A DNA stretch of 64,000 nt from Bifidobacterium erythrocebi (GCF_012932675.1 NZ_JAAIIF010000009.1:124001-188000), one strand, 5' to 3'. Positions 1-9,950 are shown, counted from the stretch's first letter. Numbers and translations: made by a program. The notes: generated by a model from the sequence alone, not told the origin.

Positions 1-1967
1 CCTTCGGGCCGGAAAACCTCGCCGTGCCGCACAAGAGGCTCGGCGAACGCATAGCCGATGCCCTGCACGCCGTCGGCCTGCAGCACCAGCGGCACAGCAA
101 CCCGACCCGCATGAGCGGCGGCCAGCAGCAGCGCGCCGCCATCGCCGGCATGCTCGCCATGAAACCGCGGCTGCTGGTGCTCGACGAGCCGACCGCGATG
201 CTGGACGAAACCGCACGCGACGACATCATGCAGGTGCTCGACGAGCTGCAACGCCAAGGCTCCACCATCGTCCACGTGACGCACCGCCCCGAAGAAACCG
301 CCCATGCGACGCGCATTCTCAGGCTGGAGCGCGGAAGGCTCATCGACGCTACCGGCATGGCAACCGACTCGGAGACCTTCGCGGCTCCCGAAACCGGCAG
401 TCGTGAAAAACCCTCGGCAGATGCCATGCCACCGGCAGCCTTACACGCCGAGAACAGCACGAACAGCCCACTGGTCTCTATCGAACACCTCTCCTACACC
501 TACCCCGGCGCATCCGCACCGGCGATTACCGACCTCTCGCTCACCATCGGCCACGGCGAGACCGTCGCCATCATGGGACCCAACGGCGCCGGCAAATCCA
601 CGCTCGCGAAGATCCTGTGCGCGCTCGCCAAGCCGAATGCCGGCACGGTCGTGGTGGACGGCATTCCCGTGCAGCGCGCCAAACGCAAGCAGCGTGCGCA
701 GGTGCACGCCACGGTCGGCTACATCATGCAGCACCCCGAACGCCAGCTGTTCGCCGCGACCGTTGCCGAAGACATCGCCTACGGCCCGCGCAACCAGGGA
801 TTGGGCGAGCAGGAGGCCATGCAGCGTGCCGAGCAGACCATGCGTCTGCTGCATATCGAGCATCTTGCAGATCGCTCGCCGTTCGCCCTGTCCGGCGGGC
901 AGCAGCGGCTCGTCGCCATCGCCGGTGTGCTGGCATGCCGGCCGAAGCTCATCATCATGGACGAGCCCGCGGCGGGACTGGATGACGCGGCGCGGCACCG
1001 TTTGCACGGCGTGATCCGGCATCTGCACAATCTGGGCGTTGCCGTCATGCTCATCACGCATGACGCCGACGAGGCGCGTGCCCTTGCCGACCGTATCGTG
1101 CGTATCTCCTCGCCTGCCGTTGCGGACGCGGATACGGATACGGATGACGCGAGTGGCGATAATCGGTCCGCCGATTCCGCACGATCGGCGGACCGCGTCT
1201 CCGACTCTTTGATTGGACGTCTCGATCCGCGTGCGAAGCTGCCGGTCTTCCTGCTGGTCATGATGTGCGCGTTCGCCATCTCGAACGGCCTCCAGCTTGC
1301 CGTGGGCGCGTGCGCGGTGGCCGGCGTGCTGGCGGCGTCGCATATCGGCGTGCGGAGACTGTGGCGTTCGATTCGCGTGTTCCTGGTGCTGTTCGTGCTT
1401 ATGGGCCTGGCGAACGTGCTGTTCGTCCGCACCGGCACCGTGCTTGCGACCATCGGATCCATACCCATCACCGATGACGGATTGGCCATATCGGCGCTGT
1501 ATATCTGCCGATTCGCAATGGTCATCGTGCTGGGTGCGGTGTTCCTCGCCACCACCACGCCCACGGCCATCACCGACGCGGTCGATTCCCTGTTCTCGCC
1601 GTTGCGCAGATTCGGCGTGCACACGCAGGAGGTCGCGCTGGTGTTCAGCCTGGCGCTGCGGTTCATGCCGACATTGGCCGACGAGACGCATGCGATCATG
1701 GATGCGCAGTCGGCGCGTGGCGGTTCCATCGAGACCGGTTCCCCGCTGAATCGTGCACGCGCCCTGGCGGCGATCATCGTGCCGGTGTTCGCCGGGGCGC
1801 TGCGGCATGCGGATAATCTCAGTCTCGCGCTCGATGCGCGCTGCTATGAGGAGGGCATCCGGCGCACGCACTGGAGGGTGCTGCGCATCACCTCGAATGA
1901 CATCGTATTCATAGCCGCTGCGGGGCTGACCGTTCTCGACATCGCGCTGTTCGCGTTCCTGCCATAG
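1..1967 (+). CDS. ECF transporter fusion: ATPase-ATPase-EcfT permease (5' partial)
   Basis: Energising module of an energy-coupling-factor vitamin/metal importer. The reading frame is open from base 3, so the gene begins upstream of the window. The visible part holds the end of a first ABC ATPase (signature MSGGQQQR, Walker B LLVLDEPT), then a complete second ATPase (Walker A GPNGAGKST about residue 187 counted from base 24, signature LSGGQQRL, Walker B LIIMDEPAAGLD), then a C-terminal EcfT-type membrane domain with several hydrophobic helices and an ARG-containing coupling stretch (SARGGS). In most bacteria EcfA, EcfA' and EcfT are separate; a single three-domain chain is known in bifidobacteria. 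The substrate-binding S component is not visible, so the substrate is unknown. The family assignment is secure. Confidence 0.93.
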   Translation, partial: FGPENLAVPHKRLGERIADALHAVGLQHQRHSNPTRMSGGQQQRAAIAGMLAMKPRLLVLDEPTAMLDETARDDIMQVLDELQRQGSTIVHVTHRPEETAHATRILRLERGRLIDATGMATDSETFAAPETGSREKPSADAMPPAALHAENSTNSPLVSIEHLSYTYPGASAPAITDLSLTIGHGETVAIMGPNGAGKSTLAKILCALAKPNAGTVVVDGIPVQRAKRKQRAQVHATVGYIMQHPERQLFAATVAEDIAYGPRNQGLGEQEAMQRAEQTMRLLHIEHLADRSPFALSGGQQRLVAIAGVLACRPKLIIMDEPAAGLDDAARHRLHGVIRHLHNLGVAVMLITHDADEARALADRIVRISSPAVADADTDTDDASGDNRSADSARSADRVSDSLIGRLDPRAKLPVFLLVMMCAFAISNGLQLAVGACAVAGVLAASHIGVRRLWRSIRVFLVLFVLMGLANVLFVRTGTVLATIGSIPITDDGLAISALYICRFAMVIVLGAVFLATTTPTAITDAVDSLFSPLRRFGVHTQEVALVFSLALRFMPTLADETHAIMDAQSARGGSIETGSPLNRARALAAIIVPVFAGALRHADNLSLALDARCYEEGIRRTHWRVLRITSNDIVFIAAAGLTVLDIALFAFLP

Positions 1968-2115
1968 CCGCATAAGGCGGATCGGCCACACGCCAACCGC
2001 GTGCCGACCCCAATCCCCGGCTTCCCCGCGACACCTTGCGCAACCCCTTGCGGTATGCTGGCGGATGGTATGACGCGCATGACCGCATGCGCGCATTGAT
2101 TCGAAGGACGTATCC

Positions 2116-2421
2116 ATGGCATTGACCAAGAAGCAGACCAAGCAGCTGCGTGCGCTGGCGAATTCGCTCAAGCCGCTGTTCTACGTGGGCAAGAACGATC
2201 TGACCGAGGCCGCGATCAAGCAGGCCGACGAGACGATCGAAAAGCACGAGCTCATCAAGTGCGCCGTGCAGGACGGTTCCGGCCTGACCGCCAAGGAAGC
2301 CGCCGAGCAGCTGGCGGAGCAGCTGGGTGCCGACGTCGTGCAGACCATCGGCAACCGTTTCGTGATCTACCGTCGTTCCAAGCGCGACGATGTGGAGCAT
2401 ATCCGACTGGTGCGCGAGTAG
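2116..2421 (+). CDS. yhbY: YhbY-family RNA-binding (CRM domain) protein
   Basis: Small 101-residue protein made of a single CRM/YhbY domain, a ribosome-assembly-linked RNA-binding fold. The family pattern is visible: N-terminal LTKKQTKQLRALANSLKP, the FYVGKNDLTEA segment carrying the GxxG-like loop, and the C-terminal QTIGNRFVIYR strand. The length matches stand-alone YhbY proteins. A Shine-Dalgarno-like GAAGGA lies just upstream of the ATG. It is followed by a strong hairpin that ends the transcript. Known family members associate with pre-50S particles; the exact role here is inferred. Confidence 0.9.
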   Translation: MALTKKQTKQLRALANSLKPLFYVGKNDLTEAAIKQADETIEKHELIKCAVQDGSGLTAKEAAEQLAEQLGADVVQTIGNRFVIYRRSKRDDVEHIRLVRE

Positions 2422-2489
2422 TTCCGTACGCTTCGATGCGTCTGCCATCTCGATGACACGGCAGACGGCACATCGCATGCATAACAACA

Positions 2490-2530
2490 ATTGGGGCGGC
2501 TTCCTTCATAGCGAAGGAAGCCGCCCCAAT
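2490..2530. terminator. Strong bidirectional terminator hairpin
   Basis: Perfect 18-bp inverted repeat with a 5-nt loop (stem 2490-2507 and 2513-2530, GC-rich core GGGGCGGC) lies between the convergent yhbY and MFS genes. It is placed to stop transcription from both sides. Confidence 0.85.
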
Positions 2531-2606
2531 GCATTACAGGCGATCACCGGCATCCGTGCGGCGAGATTCCAGGCACCGCACGGATGATCTCAGCCACCAA
2601 TCTCAA

Positions 2607-4229
2607 TCACTGGTCTCGGCCACGTCGCGACGCGGCGGCATGGCGACGCACGCGGATGCGCATGGCCATGGCAAGGCAGCTCCAGCCGATCAGGCAGATC
2701 AGAATCATCGTGGCGAAGATCCACGCACCGCCCACCGCCGTGGCATGGGCGAACGAAGCGGTCCCCTCGGCACCGGCACCAGCCTGCGCCACCGACAGGA
2801 TCGTGGCGAACAGCGCGGTTCCGGCCGCGCCGCCGAACTGCAGGCAGGTGTTGAAGATGGCATTGCCGTCCGGCTTGAACGCGCCGGGCACTTCGGACAG
2901 CGCGCTGGTCATCACGTTCGCGTTGCCGATGGCGTAGAAGAATCCGAAGATGAAGTAGAAGCCGGCCAGCATGGTCGCCGTCAGACGCATGGAGAACACC
3001 AGCATCAGCGTCGGGCCGAGAATGGCGATGCCCATGGGGATGAGGATCGGCTTGACCGCGCCGAAACGGTCGTAGAACCAGCCGCCGAGCGGAGCGCATA
3101 CCGCGCCGACCAGAGCGCCGGGCAGCACCAGCGCACCGGCCACGAACGTGGACGTGCCGAGCGAAAGCTGCGCAACATTGGTGATCACATAGCCGTAGCC
3201 GATGGCGACAAGCGGCATCAGCGTATACGCCACGGCGTGCAGCAGCACCACCGGGTCGCGCAGGATGCCCAGGCGCAGCAGCGGCGAGAACGCCCTGCTG
3301 GACATGTACGCGAACAGCACCAGCGATCCCAGGCCGACCACCAGGCACACCACGGTCACGACGATCGGGAACGTGGCGTCCCCTCCGGACACCAGCTTGC
3401 CCACGGCCACGCCGTCCTGGTTCAGCGCGAGCACCAGGCCGACCAGCGCGAACACGATGGCGGTCAGCTGCAGCGGATCCAGGTAGGCGTCCTCGTTCGG
3501 CACCTTCTGCTCGATGCAACGGCAGCCGATCACCGCGGCCAGCAGAATGATCGGAATCGCGATGACGAAGATCGCACGCCACGGCAGCACACTGGTCACC
3601 GCGCCGCCGACGGTCGGGCCGATCGCGGGGGCCACGGTGATCACCAGCGAGCCGACACCCATCAGACGACCAATCTTGGAACGCGGCGACTGCTCAAGGA
3701 TGATGTTCATCATCAACGGCGTGGCGATGCCCGAGCCGATGCCCTGGATGACACGGGCCAGCAGCAGCAGCGGGAAGGCGTGCGCGACGATCATGATCAG
3801 CGAGCCGATGATGGCGAGCGCCACCGCGGCGAGGAACAGGGCCTTGATCTTGAAGCGTCGCTTCAGGAAGGAGCTGACCGGCATGGTGGCCGCGACGGAC
3901 AGCAGGTAGATGGTGGTGATCCATTGGACCGTGGAGGTGGAGACGCTGAATTCTCGCATGAGCGAGGGGAACAGCACCGTCATCACGGTTTCCGTGAGAA
4001 TGCCGATGAAGGCGAGCGATCCGACCGCGATGATGGACCCGATGAGCTTGCCGCTGATCTTCTCGTCGTCGCTCTGCTGTGCCTGCGGCTGCTGCGGCGG
4101 CTGTGGTGATTGTACCGACTGCTGTGATTGCACTGCGCTTGCCGCCTGTGCCGTATTTATGGTGTTGTCTGCGTTCGTTGTTTCCGTCGGTGCGCCCATT
4201 CGCACGTTCCGACCAGTGTTGCGTTCCAT
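2607..4229 (-). CDS. MFS drug/proton antiporter, DHA2 (14-TMS) type
   Basis: Integral membrane exporter of the major facilitator superfamily, probably a multidrug efflux pump. About 14 hydrophobic segments are visible. Motifs include the DHA2-type N-terminal TVMTVLFPSLMREF helix, the QWITTIYLL segment, the RVIQGIGSGIATPL motif C-like stretch and PAIGPTVGG. A Gln/Pro/Ser-rich, about 60-residue hydrophilic tail precedes the first helix. The start chosen is the ATG at 4229 (MERNTGRN); a second ATG at 4199 (MGAPTETT) is possible, and the open frame up to 4403 has no membrane signal. It converges on yhbY. The substrate cannot be read from sequence. Confidence 0.87.
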   Translation of the reverse strand: MERNTGRNVRMGAPTETTNADNTINTAQAASAVQSQQSVQSPQPPQQPQAQQSDDEKISGKLIGSIIAVGSLAFIGILTETVMTVLFPSLMREFSVSTSTVQWITTIYLLSVAATMPVSSFLKRRFKIKALFLAAVALAIIGSLIMIVAHAFPLLLLARVIQGIGSGIATPLMMNIILEQSPRSKIGRLMGVGSLVITVAPAIGPTVGGAVTSVLPWRAIFVIAIPIILLAAVIGCRCIEQKVPNEDAYLDPLQLTAIVFALVGLVLALNQDGVAVGKLVSGGDATFPIVVTVVCLVVGLGSLVLFAYMSSRAFSPLLRLGILRDPVVLLHAVAYTLMPLVAIGYGYVITNVAQLSLGTSTFVAGALVLPGALVGAVCAPLGGWFYDRFGAVKPILIPMGIAILGPTLMLVFSMRLTATMLAGFYFIFGFFYAIGNANVMTSALSEVPGAFKPDGNAIFNTCLQFGGAAGTALFATILSVAQAGAGAEGTASFAHATAVGGAWIFATMILICLIGWSCLAMAMRIRVRRHAAASRRGRDQ

Positions 4230-4493
4230 CGTGAACTCGACCCCGTTAGATTTCGTTGTTTCTTCTGTGCACTTGGAATGTAAGGTTTGCCAACCGGCAT
4301 ATATGAGCAATACGTGATGTTCGTGTGCATCCGAATGCCGCGCGTACGGCGGCCGATGCGGTATCAGTATCGAATAGCCAAGGGCACAGTCTAGTCGGGT
4401 CAACTGGACAAATCTTCAGGGCAAAACCTGCAGAGCGATGGATCGCTTCGGCGGAGCTTCGAGGATCGCCGGGCTTGTGCCGGCCGACGGGGG

Positions 4494-5873
4494 TCAGGAC
4501 GCGGTGCCGTCCTCGCTGTGCAGGATGGCGCGAATCTTGGCAAGGCGCGCGCCGACCTCGTGCTCGTACCCGCGGTCGTTGGGATGGTAGTATTCGCGTC
4601 CCTTGAGCTCGTCGGGCATGTACTGCTGCGGGGCCACCGCGCCGGGCCAGTCGTGCGCGTAACGGTAGCCTTCGTGGTTGCCCCATTCCTTCATGAGTTT
4701 GGTGGGCGCGTTGCGCAGGTGCAGCGGGACCGCGCCGATATGCCCGGCATCCACATCGGCCAGGGCTTCGTTGATGGCGTTGTAGCTGGCGTTCGACTTG
4801 GGGGCCGTGGCCACCGCAAGCGTCGCCTCCGCAAGGATGATCCGCGCCTCCGGCATGCCGACCAATGCCACGGCCTGCGCTGCGGCCACCGTGACCTGGA
4901 GGATCTGCGGAGCCGCCATGCCGACTTCCTCTGCGGCGGCGATCATGATGCGGCGGGCGATGAAACGCGGATCCTCGCCAGCACGGATCATACGGGCCAG
5001 GTAATGGATGGCCGCGTCCGGGTCGGAGCCGCGCATGGACTTGATGAACGCGGAGATCACGTCGTAATGGTCGTCGCCGTCCTTGTCGTACCGGACGGTG
5101 GCCGTATCCATGACGGTCGAGACGACATCCGGCGTGATGATGGGCTTGCGCGCACCCTTTTTCCGTGCCTTGTCCCCCGTCACCGCGCCCGCCGCGGCTT
5201 CGAGGATCGTCAGGCTCTTGCGGGCGTCGCCGCCGGCCATGCGCACGATCTCGTCGATGGCGTCGTCACTTGCCTTGACCTCGCCCTTCAGCCCGTTCGG
5301 GCTTGCCAGTGCGCGGACGATGAGTTCCCGGAGCTGATCGGGCTCCAGCGATTCGAGCTTGACCACCACGGAACGCGACAGCAGCGGTTTGATGACGGAG
5401 AAGCTGGGGTTTTCGGTGGTGGCGCCGATGAACGTGACATCGCGGTTCTCCACGGCCGGCAGCAGCGCGTCCTGCTGGGATTTGGAGAAACGGTGCACCT
5501 CGTCGATGAACAGCACCGTCTCCTTGCCCTGCGATACCAGGCGTTCGTGCGCCCGGTTCAGCACGTCGCGCACGTCCTTGACGCCGGATGTCACGGCGGA
5601 AAGCTCTTCGAATTCGCGGCCGGACTGCTTGGCGACGATGGTGGCGAGCGTGGTCTTGCCCACGCCGGGAGGGCCGAACAGGATGATGGAGCTGGGCGCG
5701 GTGAGCGACCCTTTGGAGGCGGGGTTGGCGAGACGGCGCAGCGGGGAGCCCTGCCCGAGCACATGCCTCTGGCCCACCACCTCGTCGAGGGTGTGCGGGC
5801 GCATGCGCACCGCCAATGGTCTCGTCATGTCTTCAGGCGCGTCGGAAGCGCCGAACAAATCCTGCTCGCTCAT
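4494..5873 (-). CDS. rarA: Replication-associated recombination protein A (RarA/MgsA AAA+ ATPase)
   Basis: Clamp-loader-like AAA+ ATPase that acts at stalled replication forks. Starting at the ATG at 5873 (MSEQDLFGAS) the protein is 459 residues, normal for the family. Visible motifs are the RarA N-terminal PLAVRMRPHTLDEVVGQ signature (about 19-35), Walker A GPPGVGKT (67-74), Walker B FIDEVHRF (122-129), sensor 1 GATTENPSF, and the C-terminal tetramerisation region ending in the QQYMPDELKGREYYHPNDRG segment typical of RarA. The open frame extends 47 codons further upstream, but that stretch is Arg/Pro-rich low-complexity sequence and unlikely to be protein. It is divergent from ppk2. Confidence 0.93.
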   Translation of the reverse strand: MSEQDLFGASDAPEDMTRPLAVRMRPHTLDEVVGQRHVLGQGSPLRRLANPASKGSLTAPSSIILFGPPGVGKTTLATIVAKQSGREFEELSAVTSGVKDVRDVLNRAHERLVSQGKETVLFIDEVHRFSKSQQDALLPAVENRDVTFIGATTENPSFSVIKPLLSRSVVVKLESLEPDQLRELIVRALASPNGLKGEVKASDDAIDEIVRMAGGDARKSLTILEAAAGAVTGDKARKKGARKPIITPDVVSTVMDTATVRYDKDGDDHYDVISAFIKSMRGSDPDAAIHYLARMIRAGEDPRFIARRIMIAAAEEVGMAAPQILQVTVAAAQAVALVGMPEARIILAEATLAVATAPKSNASYNAINEALADVDAGHIGAVPLHLRNAPTKLMKEWGNHEGYRYAHDWPGAVAPQQYMPDELKGREYYHPNDRGYEHEVGARLAKIRAILHSEDGTAS

Positions 5874-6111
5874 GGTTCTCACTCTACCGCGCGGTCTGCG
5901 AAGCGGTCGGAAGATCGGTCGGCAGACTGGCCATCGAATTGGCCGTCGGATTGGCCGGCAATACGATTGCACCCCGCCCTCGCATCCGCGCATCGCCATC
6001 TCGCCCGGCAGCATTGTTTTGCGACAATCCGCCGGAAAACCGCCGATCGCAAGAATTCGCCACTACGATGGAATCGACCGCAATATCGGCAGCATCGGCA
6101 AGGAGGCTGAC

Positions 6112-7107
6112 ATGGCTGACAAGGATGTGAAGAAGGGAACCGTCAAGGACTCGAACGTGGAGAGGACCCTGAAGAAGGTGGAGGATCATCTCGACACCAT
6201 CAGAAGGGCGAAAACCGTATCGGTGCGTCTGGCGCATGTGGCGAAGGTGAGCGAGCTGCTGAGCTCCGTGTGGGAGCTGCCGCCGGCGCAACTGCTGCGC
6301 TTCCATTCCGACATGGACGTGCGCGAGGTCGACCCGCATTCGCTGCCGGGCTGGGGCGGCGACCGCAGCGACGCCGAGCATTTCATGCAGATCAGCTCGC
6401 TGAGCATCGCCCGCTACCAGCGGCTGCTGTATGCGAACGGCACGCAGAAGTCGCGCAAGCGCTTGCTGATCGTGCTGCAGGGCATGGACGCCTCCGGCAA
6501 GGGCGGCATCGTGCGCCACGTGTTCAGCCAGGGCGACCCGATGGGCATCCACTACCACGGGTTCGGCGCCCCCACCGAGGAGGAGAAGCAGCATGATTAC
6601 CTGTGGCGTGTGAAGCGGCAGCTGCCCCCGAACGGCTGGATCGGCATTTTCGACCGTTCCCACTACGAGGACATCGTAATGCCGCACATCTACGGCACGG
6701 TTCCGGAGGACGAGTGGCGTGCACGCTACGACGAGATCAACCAGTTCGAGCATGATCTGGTGGCCGACGGATGCGCCGTGCTGAAGATCTTCCTGGTCTC
6801 CAGCCGTGAGGAGCAGAAGAAGCACTTCCTTGACCGTCTGGACGATCCGACGAAATACTGGAAGTTCGATCCGAGCGACCTGGAGGCCCGCGAACGCTGG
6901 GACGAATACATGGATGCCTGGCAGGAGGTCTTCGAGAAGACCAGCACCGACGATGCGCCCTGGTACATCGTTCCCGCGGATAACCGCTGGTATTCCAGGG
7001 CCGTGGTGTCGGAACTGCTGCGCATCAGCATGCGCAACATGAACCTGATGTGGCCGCCGCTCAAGGTGGATGCCGATGAGATGAGACGCCGTTTGGAGAA
7101 CGACTGA
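6112..7107 (+). CDS. ppk2: Polyphosphate kinase 2 family phosphotransferase
   Basis: 331-residue PPK2-family enzyme that transfers phosphate between polyphosphate and nucleotides. It shows the P-loop GMDASGKGG (about 124-132), Walker-B-like FDRSHYEDIV, and the lid region with SSREEQKKHFLDRLDDP and KYWKF. A single PPK2 domain is present. The ATG at 6112 is chosen because AAGGAGG lies 6 bases upstream; the open frame extends much further back only because it shadows rarA. Which nucleotide it uses (AMP, ADP or GDP) cannot be decided from sequence. Polyphosphate is a known energy and stress store in actinobacteria. Confidence 0.9.
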   Translation: MADKDVKKGTVKDSNVERTLKKVEDHLDTIRRAKTVSVRLAHVAKVSELLSSVWELPPAQLLRFHSDMDVREVDPHSLPGWGGDRSDAEHFMQISSLSIARYQRLLYANGTQKSRKRLLIVLQGMDASGKGGIVRHVFSQGDPMGIHYHGFGAPTEEEKQHDYLWRVKRQLPPNGWIGIFDRSHYEDIVMPHIYGTVPEDEWRARYDEINQFEHDLVADGCAVLKIFLVSSREEQKKHFLDRLDDPTKYWKFDPSDLEARERWDEYMDAWQEVFEKTSTDDAPWYIVPADNRWYSRAVVSELLRISMRNMNLMWPPLKVDADEMRRRLEND

Positions 7108-7128
7108 GCAGGTACGCCTGTTGCGTTG

Positions 7129-7177
7129 TGCGGTATCGGGCGGTCGTCTGTTGCGGCGATGCTCGCCCGATACCGCA
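7129..7177 (+). terminator. Hairpin after ppk2
   Basis: 14-bp perfect stem (7129-7142 with 7164-7177) starts 21 bases past the ppk2 stop. It has no strong T-run, so it is a candidate terminator or 3' stabiliser. Confidence 0.5.
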
Positions 7178-7234
7178 GCAATACCGCAGCACATTATGCC
7201 GCTACGCAGAGGGGGCCGAGCGTAATGTCACCGA

Positions 7235-7263
7235 GCGGGGGTGCCACAGGCAAGCACCCCCGC
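7235..7263. terminator. GC-rich hairpin between convergent ppk2 and helicase genes
   Basis: Perfect 10-bp stem GCGGGGGTGC (7235-7244) pairs with 7254-7263 across a 9-nt loop. It lies 18 bases beyond the 3' end of the minus-strand helicase gene, suiting a terminator for either strand. Confidence 0.6.
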
Positions 7264-7281
7264 CAAGGCCAGCCAGCCGCC

Positions 7282-9858
7282 CTACCGCAGGTCGGTGCCT
7301 ACCGCGTAGTCGAGGAACACGACCTCGCCGCCGTTCTGCGTGGCGTCGAGATCGACCACGCCGGTGATGGCCCAGTCGTGATCGCCGTCGGAATCGTCGA
7401 TGATCTGGCGCACCTTCCACGTGTGCTCGTCGTGCTCATGGGCATCGTCCAGCATGAAGAGCTTGGGGGAACGGGCTTCGGCGTCGACGTTCACGTATTC
7501 GTGCTCGTCATAGTAATCGTCGAGCGTGTCCTCCCACTCGTGCACGCCATAGCCCCAGTCCTTGTCAAGAGTGCCGAGCTCTTCGGGCCTGTCGAGATCC
7601 ATGAGCTGCACACGGCGGAACATGGCGTTGCGCACCAATACGGTGAGCCCGCGCCGATCCTCGACCACCTCGTTGCCGGAGCCGGGGGCGGCGAGGGATG
7701 CCGCGGCCTGCGACGCCTCATCCGAGGTGCCGGCGTTCTCCCATTCGTCCACCAGGCTGGAGTCGATGGAGCGTACGAGCACGCGCAGCCAGGCGATGAT
7801 GTCCTTCAGCCGTTCGTCGCGCTTTTCGACCGGTACGGTGCGTGCCAGCGACCGGTAGGCGTCGGACAGGTAGCGCAGCAGCGTGCCTTCGGAGCGCGCG
7901 ATGTTGTATCGGGCGATGTAACCGGTGAAATCCGACGCCGTCTCGACCATGTCGCGCACCACGGATTTGGGGCTCAGCCAGTAGTCGTTCGCCCATGGCA
8001 CATCGTGGCGGTACTTGGTGAAGGCCGCGTCCAGCAGATCCTCCAACGGCTTCGGGTAGGTGATCTCGGCAAGCCTGTCCATACGTTCGTCGTAGTCCAG
8101 ACCGTCAGCCTTCATGTCGGCCATGGCCTTGTCTTTCGCCGCGCGTTCCTGAGCACGCAGCACCTGACGCGGATCCTCAAGCGTGGCCTCGACCATGGAG
8201 ATCACATCGAGCGCGTAGGTCTCCGATTCGGGGTCGAGCAGTTCGAGCGCAGCCAGTAGGAACGGGGACAACGGCTGGTCAAGCGCGAAATCATCCGGCA
8301 TATCGAGCGTCATCAGGTAGTCCAGGCTGCCGTCGGGGCGACGCTCGGTCTCGATGACCTGCGTGTCGAAAAGCGTCTGGAAGATCTCGTCGGCACGCTG
8401 GTGCAGCCGTTCCTTCTGGTCGGGGGTCTGCGCCGAATCGTCGATGAGCTGGTCGATGCGCGCCCGGGCGTCGCCGCCCTGCTCCACTTCGTTCAGCACC
8501 ATGGAATGCGTGATCTTCAGATGCGGCACCAGTGTTTCCGGCTCGGCGTCGATGAGCTTGTCGAAAGTGCTCTGGTTCCAGTTCACGAAGCCTTCGGGGG
8601 CCTTCTTGCGCTTGATCTTCTTCAGCTTCTTCGGATCGCCGCCGGCCTTGGCTATGGCCTTCTGGTTCTCGATCTCGAATTCCGGGGCCTCCGCGATCAC
8701 CAGCCCTTCGGTGTCGAAACCCATACGCCCCGCACGCCCGGCGATCTGGTGGAATTCGCGGGCCTTGAGCCTGCGCATCTTGTTGCCGTCGTATTTGGTC
8801 AGGGCGGTGAGCACCACGGAATGGATGGGCACGTTGATGCCGACGCCCAGCGTATCGGTGCCGCAGATCACGGACAGCAGGCCCTGTTGGGCCAGCTGTT
8901 CGACCAGCCTGCGGTAGCGGGGCAGCATGCCGGCATGGTGGACGCCGATGCCGGTGCGTAGCAGGCGCTGCAGGATCTTGCCGAATGCCGTGGTGAACTT
9001 CACACCTTTGATGGCTTCGGCGATGGCGTTGCGCTGCTCCTTGCTGGACACGCCGGCGGATGCCAGCGCCTGAGCGGTCTCAAGCGCCGCGTCCTGGGAG
9101 AAATGCACGACGTAGATCGGCGTGGAGCCGTCCTTGTATGCCAGTTCGACGGTACGCTCAAGCGGATCGAGCGTGTATTCGTAGCTCAGCGGGACCGGAC
9201 GCGGCGCATTCGCGATGACATCCACGTCGGGGGTGTCGTTCAGATCGGCAAGCTTATCCGCGATGGCGTCCACGTTGCCCAGCGTGGCACTCATCAGCAG
9301 GAACTGCGTCTGCGGCAAGGTAAGCAGTGGCACCTGCCACGCCCAGCCGCGTTCCGAATCGCCGAAATAATGGAACTCGTCCATGGCGACCAGACCGATG
9401 TCGGCATGGACGCCTTCGCGCAGCGCCTGATTGGCCAGGATCTCGGCCGTGCAGCAGATGATCGGCGCATCGGCGTTGATATGGCTGTCGCCCGTGATCA
9501 TGCCGACGTTCTCGCGGCCGAACACCTCAATCAGGTCGAAGAACTTCTCGCTGACCAGCGCCTTGATCGGCGCGGTGTAGTAGGAGCGGCGGCCGGTGCA
9601 CAGGGCCGCGAAATGCATGCCCAGCGCCACCAGCGACTTGCCCGATCCCGTAGGGGTGTTCAGAATGACGTGGTCGCCGGCGAGAATGTCCATGATGGCC
9701 TCCTCCTGATGCGGCCATGGCTCGATGCCCTTCACATCGATGGCCCAATCGAAGAACCGTTCATAGATATCGTCCGCCGTCAGATTGCGGACGCCTTCGC
9801 CGCCGTCCCAGTCCGGGGCGAGACGCCCCAGGGATCCATACATCGTCTCATCGCTCAT
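7282..9858 (-). CDS. DEAD/DEAH-box RNA helicase, DUF3516 (Ski2-like) family
   Basis: 858-residue superfamily 2 helicase of the actinobacterial DUF3516 type, related to Ski2/Mtr4-like RNA helicases; probably involved in RNA turnover. Motifs in order: Q-like WPHQEEAI (48-55), Walker A TPTGSGKS (68-75), motif II DEFH (160-163, a Phe variant of DEVH/DEAH), SAT (190-192), motif IV-VI region with GVGINVPI and QIAGRAGRMGFDTEG. The C-terminal half is the DUF3516 region. A basic KKLKKIKRKK patch lies about mid-protein. It is followed upstream (in genome order) by nrdR on the same strand, 92 bases apart. Substrate unknown. Confidence 0.9.
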   Translation of the reverse strand: MSDETMYGSLGRLAPDWDGGEGVRNLTADDIYERFFDWAIDVKGIEPWPHQEEAIMDILAGDHVILNTPTGSGKSLVALGMHFAALCTGRRSYYTAPIKALVSEKFFDLIEVFGRENVGMITGDSHINADAPIICCTAEILANQALREGVHADIGLVAMDEFHYFGDSERGWAWQVPLLTLPQTQFLLMSATLGNVDAIADKLADLNDTPDVDVIANAPRPVPLSYEYTLDPLERTVELAYKDGSTPIYVVHFSQDAALETAQALASAGVSSKEQRNAIAEAIKGVKFTTAFGKILQRLLRTGIGVHHAGMLPRYRRLVEQLAQQGLLSVICGTDTLGVGINVPIHSVVLTALTKYDGNKMRRLKAREFHQIAGRAGRMGFDTEGLVIAEAPEFEIENQKAIAKAGGDPKKLKKIKRKKAPEGFVNWNQSTFDKLIDAEPETLVPHLKITHSMVLNEVEQGGDARARIDQLIDDSAQTPDQKERLHQRADEIFQTLFDTQVIETERRPDGSLDYLMTLDMPDDFALDQPLSPFLLAALELLDPESETYALDVISMVEATLEDPRQVLRAQERAAKDKAMADMKADGLDYDERMDRLAEITYPKPLEDLLDAAFTKYRHDVPWANDYWLSPKSVVRDMVETASDFTGYIARYNIARSEGTLLRYLSDAYRSLARTVPVEKRDERLKDIIAWLRVLVRSIDSSLVDEWENAGTSDEASQAAASLAAPGSGNEVVEDRRGLTVLVRNAMFRRVQLMDLDRPEELGTLDKDWGYGVHEWEDTLDDYYDEHEYVNVDAEARSPKLFMLDDAHEHDEHTWKVRQIIDDSDGDHDWAITGVVDLDATQNGGEVVFLDYAVGTDLR

Positions 9859-9950
9859 CGTTTGCCCACCTTATAACCATGCCGCCAAGCGGGGCATGCA
9901 GTATATTGCCCAAATATCCCATGTCGGGAAGCCGCATCGCTTCCGTTTCG

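Noticed and set aside
441-2171. 576-codon minus-strand open frame
   Set aside because: Antisense to the ECF fusion and to yhbY; composition is Arg/His-rich with no domain. A GC-rich codon-bias shadow.
2529-4109. 526-codon plus-strand open frame
   Set aside because: Antisense to the MFS gene, extremely His/Asp/Arg/Gln-rich, no family pattern.
4230-4403. N-terminal extension of the MFS gene
   Set aside because: Reads as non-protein-like sequence with no ribosome site; the ATG at 4229 fits better.
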